From NCBI RefSeq assembly GCF_045062745.1, contig NZ_JBJGED010000011.1, positions 124,001 through 188,000 on the forward strand: a DNA stretch of 64,000 nt. The letters are read 5' to 3'. The translations under genes were made by a program, and so were the position numbers. Origin of the DNA: Paenibacillus_AA sp045062745. Lineage in GTDB: Bacteria; Bacillota; Bacilli; Paenibacillales; NBRC-103111. This document shows positions 1 to 7,854 of the stretch, one piece after another. How positions within the stretch are numbered: position 1 is the stretch's first letter; each line of letters begins with the position of its first letter. A model generated the notes under the pieces. It was given only the letters and a program-made list of their open reading frames with translations, was not told where the DNA came from and searched no databases.

Positions 1-325
1 GCGTAATGGGGTTGATGCGGGACGCTTCGGTCGGATCGAAGATGTACGACGTCGTCAGCTTGCTGATCAGCAGTACGAAGTAGGCCGCCAGCAAAAGCAG
101 GACCGATGCGGCGCCCGCCCCTCTCCCGAGCGAGCGGATACCGCCGAACACGTCGAACGGATGCCGGAGAGCGCGGAGCGCCATCTTACAGCAGTAGCCG
201 ATATCCCGCACATATTCCCAGGCTTCCGTAAGCTGCAGCCGGGCCCGTTCGCGCGCCGGTGCCGCTTGCGGCTGTGCAGGGCTAGGAAACCTCCCTTTGC
301 TATACGACGGTTTGAGCGACGACAT
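1..325 (-). CDS. Yip1-family membrane protein, partial (cut by window start)
   Basis: Open frame of about 108 codons running off the window edge. The ATG at 325 has a good ribosome site (GGAGG, 7 nt spacing) inside the end of the upstream NHL gene, so the two genes overlap by 26 nt and are probably translationally coupled. After a Pro/Ala-rich start comes a segment reading LRHPFDVFGGI, then a hydrophobic helix (LLLLAAYFVLLI). This arrangement is typical of bacterial Yip1-domain proteins, which are multi-helix membrane proteins of unknown biochemical role. It is the last visible gene of the carbohydrate-uptake operon. Only the first membrane segment is in the window, so the family call is moderately sure. 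Confidence 0.7.
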   Translation of the reverse strand, partial: MSSLKPSYSKGRFPSPAQPQAAPARERARLQLTEAWEYVRDIGYCCKMALRALRHPFDVFGGIRSLGRGAGAASVLLLLAAYFVLLISKLTTSYIFDPTEASRINPIT

Positions 326-1772
326 CCTGCTTCCTCCTCTCTCTAGCCGACTTCCATCGCCAGCCGAGCCACAGGACGGCGAATAAGAGCGCACTCCAGA
401 TCACGACGGTCGTGAAGTGCTTCTGCATCCAGATGAGCCGCAGCTGCCAGTAGGCGTCGGATACCCCTTGCACATAGCCGGCCTCGCGGAATTCAGCCAT
501 CGCTTCCTTCCAGCGCCCTTGCTTGTAGTAAGCTTTGCCGAGCCCCAGGTGGGCGCGAGACACTTTGCTGTTGCGGTGGAGCACTTCCTGCCACGTCTCT
601 ATGCTCGCGTCGTATTCGCCCTGGATGTACAGGTCCATCGCGTGGCGGAACAGCTCCCCGAACGGAGTCGGCTCGAACAGCTGGACGAGATTGCCGTTGC
701 GGTCCAATACCGCGAGCGTCCCCTTGGAGTTGACCGCGATGGCCGCCGGGAATTTGAACAGCCCCAGCTTTTGAAATCCGTCGTTTTTGTAGCCGAAGGA
801 GAACATCAGCTCTCCGATCGCATTATATTGGTAGATCGTCCCGAATTGGGCTTCGATGGCCGTCATATTGCCCTTCGCATCGACTGCGATGTCCGTGAAC
901 TGATATTGCTCGTTTTTCTTCAGCCTCACGTTCCCGTACGCCTTCTCGCCCAACAGATCTTTTCCGTCGAAGTTCAGCTTTTTGATCTGTCCTTTCGTAA
1001 CGGACACAGACGTGGTGTACAGGAATTGATCCGGACCGATCGTGACGTTCGACACCGTCCCCGGCAATTTGGCCAGCTCCTTCATCTTCTGCTCCTGCGT
1101 GAAAAACATCCGTTTCAGCGAATCGGTGAGGCTGAACGGCACCCGGTTCGCACCGAAGAAGCCTTCGAACTGCCCGTCCGGGTCCAGCAGCAGCAAGCCT
1201 TGAAATCCGTTGCGCGTCGCGATATACATGAAGCCCCGCTCGTCGACGGCCACTTTCGTCGGCAGGAACTGGTAGCTGTCCGGCAAGAGCGCCGTCTTTG
1301 GCCGTTTCACCGACCTGAGGTACGTCCCCCGGTCATCGAACACGGCAATGCGCTCGTTCTTCGTGTCGGCCACGTACACCGTGCCGTCGTTCGCCACGAA
1401 CACGCCGTTCGGCTCGTTCAGCTTGGCGTCGCCTTGCTTGTAGTCGATCGCATTCCGCAGCTCGAACCGGTCGTCGTAGTGCAGGATGCGGTTGTTGCCG
1501 GTGTCGGCGATGTACAAGTGGTCCCGTGCATCGATGAACAAATCCTCCGGATTTTTCAAGCTGCCGTGCACGAAGGACGTCGGCAAGTACGCCGGCTGGG
1601 AATCGTATGGCTTCCCTGCCGCATCGTACACCGCCGTCCCATACGGCGGCTCGGCCCGAGCGGCGGCAGGCAGCAGCCCGAGTCCCGCGGCGAGGCATAC
1701 GCCGAACGCCAAACTGCGGAACGCCAACCGTCTCATGCCGCCGGGTTTCATGCTGCGTTTCGTGTTGTTCAT
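300..1772 (-). CDS. Secreted, membrane-anchored NHL-repeat/TPR protein
   Basis: 490 residues. An N-terminal signal peptide ends around AAARA (residue 40). Residues about 60-370 form NHL-type beta-propeller repeats with recurring motifs such as DLFIDARDHLYIADTGNNRI and GVFVANDGTVYVADTKNERI. A TPR-like pair follows at about 390-445 (YIQGEYDASIETW, GKAYYKQGRWKEAMAEF), and one transmembrane helix near 455-475 precedes a short basic tail. The topology puts the propeller and TPRs outside the cell. It lies between the permease gene and the Yip1 gene in the uptake operon. A scaffold or sensor role is an inference; no catalytic motif is visible. Confidence 0.8.
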   Translation of the reverse strand: MNNTKRSMKPGGMRRLAFRSLAFGVCLAAGLGLLPAAARAEPPYGTAVYDAAGKPYDSQPAYLPTSFVHGSLKNPEDLFIDARDHLYIADTGNNRILHYDDRFELRNAIDYKQGDAKLNEPNGVFVANDGTVYVADTKNERIAVFDDRGTYLRSVKRPKTALLPDSYQFLPTKVAVDERGFMYIATRNGFQGLLLLDPDGQFEGFFGANRVPFSLTDSLKRMFFTQEQKMKELAKLPGTVSNVTIGPDQFLYTTSVSVTKGQIKKLNFDGKDLLGEKAYGNVRLKKNEQYQFTDIAVDAKGNMTAIEAQFGTIYQYNAIGELMFSFGYKNDGFQKLGLFKFPAAIAVNSKGTLAVLDRNGNLVQLFEPTPFGELFRHAMDLYIQGEYDASIETWQEVLHRNSKVSRAHLGLGKAYYKQGRWKEAMAEFREAGYVQGVSDAYWQLRLIWMQKHFTTVVIWSALLFAVLWLGWRWKSARERRKQDVVAQTVV

Positions 1773-1794
1773 GCTTAGGTCTCCTCCCCCCTTT

Positions 1795-2676
1795 TTATTT
1801 GAGACCGGAATGCGCCATCGTCGAGATCACCTTGCGCTGAACGGCGAGGAACAGCACGAAGCTCGGGATGAACATGATGAGCGCCGCCGCGGCGGCCACA
1901 CCTTGCCGGGCCACATTGTTCGCCAGCCCGCTGGTGAGCGATTGGACATAGAACGGCAGCGTCTTGAGCGTCTCATCCTCTACATAGAGTGAGGACGTCT
2001 CGAGGTTCCCCCACACCGACTGGAAGATGAGGATCGTCGCGGTCGCGATCGCCGGCATGCACAGCGGGACGATGATGCGGATGAAGATGTGCACCTCGTT
2101 CGCCCCTTCCATCCGCGCCGCTTCCAGCAACTCGTCCGGCAGCAGGTCGATGAACTGCTTGAACAGGAACACGATGACGGGAAGCGCCAGAATCGGCAAT
2201 ATATGCGCCCAATACGTATTGATGACCCCCAGCTTGCTGATGACGAAATAGCGGGGAATCTGCACCGTTTCCGGCGCAAACATCAGCGAGACGATAATGA
2301 CGGAGAAGAGCCATTGTTTTCCGCGAAAACGGTGCTTCGACAACGGATACGCGCACAGGGCGCTAATGAGCGTGCCGAGCACGATCGCGATCGCCGAGAC
2401 GAACACCCCGTTGAATATATAACGGGTGACCGGGACCACCGACGACTTCGTCACGACGAGCAAGTCATAAAAGTTGTCCAGCGTCGGCTGCTTGGCTAGA
2501 AACGTCGGCGGGTACAGGAACAGCTCGTGGTACGGCTTAAGGGCGTTGCTGAACAAATACACCATCGGCAGCAGCATGAAGGCGGCGAGCAGCGTCATGA
2601 GCACGACAAGCACGAGCTGGAAGCCCGTCATGCGGTTCAAGCTCGGACGGCGCCGGAACAGTGAGTTAAGCTTCAT
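1795..2676 (-). CDS. Carbohydrate ABC transporter permease, MalG/CUT1 type
   Basis: 293 residues with about six transmembrane helices. The permease EAA loop is clear (LEAARMEGANEVHIFIRIIVPLCMP, about residue 190), and the N-terminal layout (short basic tail, helix, NALKPYHELF) is typical of MalG-like subunits. It is the second membrane subunit of a CUT1 importer. Its start codon directly abuts the stop of the MalF-like gene, so the pair is co-translated. The ATPase partner is the MsmX/UgpC-type gene at 6677-7810. Confidence 0.93.
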   Translation of the reverse strand: MKLNSLFRRRPSLNRMTGFQLVLVVLMTLLAAFMLLPMVYLFSNALKPYHELFLYPPTFLAKQPTLDNFYDLLVVTKSSVVPVTRYIFNGVFVSAIAIVLGTLISALCAYPLSKHRFRGKQWLFSVIIVSLMFAPETVQIPRYFVISKLGVINTYWAHILPILALPVIVFLFKQFIDLLPDELLEAARMEGANEVHIFIRIIVPLCMPAIATATILIFQSVWGNLETSSLYVEDETLKTLPFYVQSLTSGLANNVARQGVAAAAALIMFIPSFVLFLAVQRKVISTMAHSGLK

Positions 2677-3660
2677 TTATTCGTCCCCCTTCGAGCCGAA
2701 CAGCTTCCAGCATAGCTTGCTGGACAAGTAGATGATGACCAGCAGTACGACCGAAATCGCCGACGCATACCCCATCTCATACCGGATGAATCCATAGTCG
2801 TCGATATGGTTGATGAGCAAGTGCCCGGCATAATTGGGCGATGGATTCGAGCCGGTCAGCTCGACGCTGATCGCGCCGGCCTTGAGCGTCCCGACGACGG
2901 CCATTACCGCGCCGAACAGCATCTGAGGCTTCATCGCCGGGATCGTAATGTACCAGATCTCCTGCAGCCGGCTGCGCACTCCGTCGATGCGGGCCGCTTC
3001 ATAGAGCAGCCGGTCGACGTTCTGGATACCGGCGAGCATCGCCAGGAAGCCGACTCCCATGCTCGCCCACAGGGATACGAGAATCATAATTTTCATAATG
3101 AATTTCGGGTCGGTCGTCCACAGCTTCGGCTCGTTCAAGTAGCCGATATTCAGCAGAAAATTGTTCAGATAGCCGATTCGGTCTCCGCTGAAGATGATGA
3201 GCCAGACGACCGACATCGCTATGCCGGCCGTCATCGACGGCGCGTACATCGCGAGCGTGTAGATCCCGCGTATTCGCTGAGGCAGCTGGGCAATTAGCCA
3301 CGCCAGGGCGAATGAGAGCACGTACCCGAACGGTCCGACGATAATCGCGAACAGGAACGTATTCGGAATCGCATGCTGCCAGAACACGAGATCCTGGGTC
3401 AAAAGCGCTTGATAGTTCGCCAAGCCGACGAACCTGGGCGCTTCGATCGCATTGAACGAAGTGAACGACAATCCAATCGCCGCCACTGTCGGCAGCACGA
3501 TGAACAGGAGGAATAGCAGGAAGAACGGCGCGATGAAGGCGTAGCTCACCCAGTCCCGCTTCAGGCTGGCCTTCAGGATCATCCTGCGTGTCATGTTTGT
3601 CGGCTCCGTCTCCTTCCGGTTGCGCTCGGTCGGCCTGACGGCCGCCGCTATTTTGCTCAT
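2677..3660 (-). CDS. Carbohydrate ABC transporter permease, MalF/CUT1 type
   Basis: 327 residues from the ATG at 3660. That start is preferred because it overlaps the preceding stop as ATGA and follows GGGAGGAG; an upstream in-frame start at 3681 would add 7 residues. It has six predicted helices and the EAA loop (YEAARIDGVRSRLQEIWYITIP, about residue 230). It is the first membrane subunit of the CUT1 sugar importer, pairing with the MalG-like subunit. The extra basic N-terminus of about 30 residues is a little longer than usual. Confidence 0.93.
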   Translation of the reverse strand: MSKIAAAVRPTERNRKETEPTNMTRRMILKASLKRDWVSYAFIAPFFLLFLLFIVLPTVAAIGLSFTSFNAIEAPRFVGLANYQALLTQDLVFWQHAIPNTFLFAIIVGPFGYVLSFALAWLIAQLPQRIRGIYTLAMYAPSMTAGIAMSVVWLIIFSGDRIGYLNNFLLNIGYLNEPKLWTTDPKFIMKIMILVSLWASMGVGFLAMLAGIQNVDRLLYEAARIDGVRSRLQEIWYITIPAMKPQMLFGAVMAVVGTLKAGAISVELTGSNPSPNYAGHLLINHIDDYGFIRYEMGYASAISVVLLVIIYLSSKLCWKLFGSKGDE

Positions 3661-6653
3661 GGCGCTCCTCCCCCTTCCCACGGCTGCTTCAGATCCGGCA
3701 CCTGCAGCTTGCGGACCTGCTGGCCGTCCTCGTCCACGAACCCGAATTCCTTCTGCTTGCGCTTCAGCTCGCTGTCGATCTGGAAGATCGCCTGCTCAAG
3801 CGCCTCCCGGTAGTTTTTGTTTTGCAGCACCGTCTTCGTCCAGGCAAAATTCAGCTCCCGCCCGGTGAAGTAACCGCCTGGAACATTCGGCACTTCCTTG
3901 TACCATTTCCATTGATCGAGAATAATGCCGGCGGTCTCCTTCGGCCACGGCAGCCGCTTGAATGCCTCCACATTCGCCGTATTCCAGCGGAATTCTACGC
4001 CGTTCAGCATCTCGATCTCATTGCCGAACCGGGCCTGCACCTCGGTCGACGTCCACCATTTCAAGAACGACCAGGCGTCGTCCTGCCGCTCCGACGAACG
4101 GAAGATAATGCCTGACGACAAGCTGCCTCCGGACCAGCGCGCGATCGTCCGATCGGGCTGCCGGACCCCCGGGATAGGGGCAATGTTCCATAAGCCCGTC
4201 AGCTCGGGCGCCGCCACGAGCAGCTGCATGTAGGTGTTGTAGTCGGATACTCCGATTGGAATGTCTCCGTTCCGGAAATGCATATAGAAGCTCGGCACCT
4301 CGGTCGGGAACCCGTATACCTTGAACAAATCGGTCCACAGCTTGAACGATTTGAAACCCTCCGCCGTATTCAGGCCCGATTGGGCGCCGTCCGGCGTATA
4401 GAACGAAGCCCCGTTCTGGAGGAAGATCGGCACGTAATTGCCCTTGTTGTAGAAGAAATCGTACCCCTTCTGCTTCAGCGTCGGCAGCAGGCGGAGCATG
4501 TCGTCCCAAGTCTCGGGCGGCTTCACGCCAAGCAGCTTCATAATGTCGTTCCGGTAAAACATCACATTCAGCGACACGGTCTCGGGCAAGGCGTATACCC
4601 CCCCGTCATACTGGAACGGCATCAGCGTCCCCGGGTGAAACCGCTTGGCCACGTCGTTATAATCCGGGAACCGGCTCAAGTCGACGAGCGAATTCCGCAT
4701 GGCGAAGTCGGCCGGCATGCCCTCCGAGATGCCGAGCGCAATGTCCGGCTCCCGTCCGGAGGAATTGCTCAGGATGAGCTGATTGGCGTTCGGCATCAGG
4801 TTGACGTTGACCTTGATGCCCGTCGTGGCCGTGAACGATTCATCGGCCAGCTGCTGCATGACGTTGACGTAATCGCGGCCCCGGTTCACCCAGACGTCGA
4901 TGCCTTCGGGATCGCGCCGGCCGTAATATTTGTAGTTCGGGCTGAAGGTGCGGAAGAAATTGACCGTCCAATCCTTCAGCACCGCCCACTGCCCGGGAGG
5001 CTTCACGGTCCGCTCCGGCGACGTCGTGACGTAGATCTGGTCGAGCGTGAGCGGCTGGCGGGCCAGGCCGTCGGCGAACTGACTCATCTTCTCGATGTTT
5101 TGCGCCCACATTTCCGGCGGCCGCTTCGCCAGCAGATTCGGCTCTTCCGCGATGTCGCGCAGATCCTGCAGAACGGCCCGCAGCCCGTCTGCGCTTTGGA
5201 CCGAGTTGCCATACAGCTTCTGAAGCGACTCGATCTGCAGCTGCAGCCGGTCGGCGAGCGAGGCGGCTTGCCCGCCCAAGTCCGGCATCATCTCGGCCAG
5301 ATTCCAGTCGCGATTCTTGTCGACCATGTTGCGGTTCTTAATGCCCGTCATCATGCCGATCGTCCGGTTCAGCTCCTGGAAATCGTCCATAACGGTCCGA
5401 ATCCCCTCCCGGGCCACCATGGTGGGCGAAGGCGCGGCGTCGAGGGTCAACGTGTGCTTGCCGCGCGTCAAGTAAAAGGCGAATGGCTTGCCGTCGGCCG
5501 CCGACAAGGCGTCCACTCTCCATTGGCGCCCGTAAGGGAACGCGTATGCCGCCAGCTCCGAGAACGGAACTCGGCCGTCGAGGCGAATTTGGCGGTACGT
5601 ATAGACATCGCGCGTAAAGTTCTGCATGTACTTGAGATGGATATAATAGAGACCGTCCTGCGGCACTTCGAACGTCCAATCGGCCGATTGGCCTCCCCGG
5701 TTCCACCGGAAGCCGCCCATCATGTTGTAATGGATCTTCCCGTTCGATGCCGGTACGGCCAAATTATCGTTAGACGCTTGAATTTGTACGGAAGGATCGG
5801 ACTTTCGGTCCATCTGCTCCGCTTCCAGCAGCATGCTCCACCCAGACGGAGCATCGTTCTTTTTGACTTGATCCCGTTTCACGGTCTCTTCGTAGGCAGG
5901 CACCGGCTCCGGAGCATACAGCCGAATCTCCGCAAGGGCGAAGGCGTCGAGCACCGATTCGATGCGCAGCTTGTGCCTGCCCTTCGTGAGCGGCCAGCGA
6001 AGCGGTCCTTCCTCCATGTAGTTCGGATCCGTCAGCGCTCGCTCCGTCCACTGGGACAGCTCGGTCTGCGAGGGCCGTATCTGATCGCCGTTCTCGTTCG
6101 TCCGCGGCGGGAACGGCTCATCCTTCCAACTGCGGAACAGCTGGATGCTCCTCGCTTCGGTATACGGGTAGTCGCCATCGAGGCGAACTCCGACTTGGAT
6201 CGGACTGAACGAGCCTTTGAGCGGAATGTAAGTCAGGGCGATCGCATACAGCCCGTCGCTCGGCACATCCACGTCATATTCGACCCAGGCCTGGTCGTTC
6301 GCCAGCTGTACGACGGACGATTTCCCTTCGATCGGCGCACTCAGGAGACGGGCATCGCCCGACAGCGCCGCAGAACGCGCTGCAGGGATCACGATCGGGC
6401 TCATCCCAACGGACGGGATGCCCTTCTCCTTCCATGTGAGCCGCTTCTGCGAATACAGGGAACCGTACTTCTCGGACCAGCGCTGCGGAGCAATCCGCTC
6501 CCCCGAAGCACGCTCAGAGCTTCGCTCGCCGCTCGCGAGTCCGTCTGCACCCAGCGCAGCGGCGCACAGGACCAACACGGACATCAAGAGGAGCAGCAGT
6601 CTATTTTTCGCGAGCCCCCTGCGAGAGGGCGTGAGTCGTGGCAATCTGTTCAT
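3657..6653 (-). CDS. Giant extracellular solute-binding protein with two N-terminal carbohydrate-binding-like modules
   Basis: About 998 residues from the ATG at 6653, chosen for its AGGAAAGGA ribosome site and a normal-length signal peptide. A TTG at 6680, overlapping the upstream stop as TTGA, is an alternative. Order: signal peptide/hydrophobic segment (no lipobox Cys seen); two beta-sandwich-like modules, each with the pattern 'VPxDGLYxI...RLDG' (about 100-230 and 290-430); a helical linker; then a family-1 solute-binding domain (about 570-980) with typical ...NVMFYRNDIMKLLGVKPPETWDDML and KWWTSTEVQARFG segments. Binding proteins of this class are usually about 420-550 residues, so the N-terminal half is an addition, probably for binding polysaccharide. 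Confidence 0.85.
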   Translation of the reverse strand: MNRLPRLTPSRRGLAKNRLLLLLMSVLVLCAAALGADGLASGERSSERASGERIAPQRWSEKYGSLYSQKRLTWKEKGIPSVGMSPIVIPAARSAALSGDARLLSAPIEGKSSVVQLANDQAWVEYDVDVPSDGLYAIALTYIPLKGSFSPIQVGVRLDGDYPYTEARSIQLFRSWKDEPFPPRTNENGDQIRPSQTELSQWTERALTDPNYMEEGPLRWPLTKGRHKLRIESVLDAFALAEIRLYAPEPVPAYEETVKRDQVKKNDAPSGWSMLLEAEQMDRKSDPSVQIQASNDNLAVPASNGKIHYNMMGGFRWNRGGQSADWTFEVPQDGLYYIHLKYMQNFTRDVYTYRQIRLDGRVPFSELAAYAFPYGRQWRVDALSAADGKPFAFYLTRGKHTLTLDAAPSPTMVAREGIRTVMDDFQELNRTIGMMTGIKNRNMVDKNRDWNLAEMMPDLGGQAASLADRLQLQIESLQKLYGNSVQSADGLRAVLQDLRDIAEEPNLLAKRPPEMWAQNIEKMSQFADGLARQPLTLDQIYVTTSPERTVKPPGQWAVLKDWTVNFFRTFSPNYKYYGRRDPEGIDVWVNRGRDYVNVMQQLADESFTATTGIKVNVNLMPNANQLILSNSSGREPDIALGISEGMPADFAMRNSLVDLSRFPDYNDVAKRFHPGTLMPFQYDGGVYALPETVSLNVMFYRNDIMKLLGVKPPETWDDMLRLLPTLKQKGYDFFYNKGNYVPIFLQNGASFYTPDGAQSGLNTAEGFKSFKLWTDLFKVYGFPTEVPSFYMHFRNGDIPIGVSDYNTYMQLLVAAPELTGLWNIAPIPGVRQPDRTIARWSGGSLSSGIIFRSSERQDDAWSFLKWWTSTEVQARFGNEIEMLNGVEFRWNTANVEAFKRLPWPKETAGIILDQWKWYKEVPNVPGGYFTGRELNFAWTKTVLQNKNYREALEQAIFQIDSELKRKQKEFGFVDEDGQQVRKLQVPDLKQPWEGGGAP

Positions 6654-6676
6654 CGGGACATTCCTTTCCTGTTCGG

Positions 6677-7810
6677 TCAAGCGATCGTCTCCTGCGTGTC
6701 TTTGTTGAAAAACAGCATGAAGCCCGCGTTCAGGACGAGCCGGTGCGTCGAGCCTTCCTCGAACCGCTCGTAAGCCGGCGCTCGCATGACGAGCTTGTCG
6801 TCGCCCGCCCGCAAGTGTACATACCGGTCCGCGCCCACCAGCTCGGTGAAATGGACCGTCCCGCGCAGCTGGAACGTCTCGTCGTCCGCGTCGGGTCCGG
6901 CCTCGCCGGCTGCGGCTTCGTTCGCGATGCCGACATATTCGGGGCGGATCCCCAGCACGACCGCTTTGTCGCGATACCCTTGCCGGAGCAGCGTCTCGCT
7001 CTTCCCCGGCGACAGAGGCAGCGCACAGCGGGCGGTATGGAAATAGAGCCCGCCCTTGCCCGGCAGCAGCCGGCCTTCGATGAAATTAATCGGCGGCGAG
7101 CCGATGAAGTTCGCGACGAACATGTTGGCCGGTGTCAAATAAATGTCCTCCGGAGTGCCGACCTGCTGAATGAGCCCGTCCTTCATGACGCAGATACGCG
7201 AGCCCATCGTCATCGCTTCCGTCTGGTCGTGCGTGACGTAGATCATCGTCGTCTCCAGGCGCCGGTGCAGCTCGATAATTTCCGAGCGCATCTGCACCCG
7301 CAGCCTCGCATCCAAGTTGGACAACGGCTCATCCATCAGGAATACTTGCGGATGCCGGACGATGGCCCGTCCCAACGCGACGCGCTGCCGCTGGCCGCCA
7401 GACAGCTGCCGGGGACGGCGCTGCAGCAAATGCTCGATCTCGAGCGTGCGGGCATTCGCCTTCACCGACGTATCGATCGCATGCTTCTCCATCTTGCGCA
7501 GCCGCAAGCCGAACGCCATGTTCTCGAATACCGACATATTCGGGTATAGCGCGTAATTTTGGAACACCATGGCAATGTCCCGCTTTTTGGGCGGGACGTT
7601 GTTCATGAGCTCGGGACCGATATAGATCTCCCCGGAGGTGACGCGTTCGAGACCCGCCACCATCCGGAGCGTAGTCGATTTGCCGCAGCCGGAGGGGCCG
7701 ACGAACACCATAAATTCGCCGTCCCGGATGTCCAGGTTCACATCCTTTACGACATACGGGCCGTTTTTGCTGTAGCTTTTATACAAGTGACGCAGCGATA
7801 CGCCAGCCAT
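6677..7810 (-). CDS. Sugar ABC transporter ATPase, MsmX/UgpC/MalK family
   Basis: 377 residues from the ATG at 7810. Longer in-frame starts would run into the upstream beta-helix gene. Walker A GPSGCGKST (about 38-46), signature LSGGQRQR (about 136-143), Walker B VFLMDE (about 156-161) and H-loop VTHDQTEA are all intact. A C-terminal TOBE/regulatory region follows. It energises import through the two permeases downstream. Bacillales often share one MsmX among many sugar importers, so a dedicated ATPase inside the operon is worth noting. Confidence 0.93.
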   Translation of the reverse strand: MAGVSLRHLYKSYSKNGPYVVKDVNLDIRDGEFMVFVGPSGCGKSTTLRMVAGLERVTSGEIYIGPELMNNVPPKKRDIAMVFQNYALYPNMSVFENMAFGLRLRKMEKHAIDTSVKANARTLEIEHLLQRRPRQLSGGQRQRVALGRAIVRHPQVFLMDEPLSNLDARLRVQMRSEIIELHRRLETTMIYVTHDQTEAMTMGSRICVMKDGLIQQVGTPEDIYLTPANMFVANFIGSPPINFIEGRLLPGKGGLYFHTARCALPLSPGKSETLLRQGYRDKAVVLGIRPEYVGIANEAAAGEAGPDADDETFQLRGTVHFTELVGADRYVHLRAGDDKLVMRAPAYERFEEGSTHRLVLNAGFMLFFNKDTQETIA

Positions 7811-7854
7811 AGTAGCCCAAGCTCCTTCCTTCTTCTTACTCGTTACGCCTCTCT

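Noticed and set aside
4278..6773. 831-codon plus-strand frame opposite the giant binding-protein gene
   Set aside because: Arg/His/Leu-rich shadow caused by GC-rich third positions of the minus-strand gene; no domain, no ribosome site.
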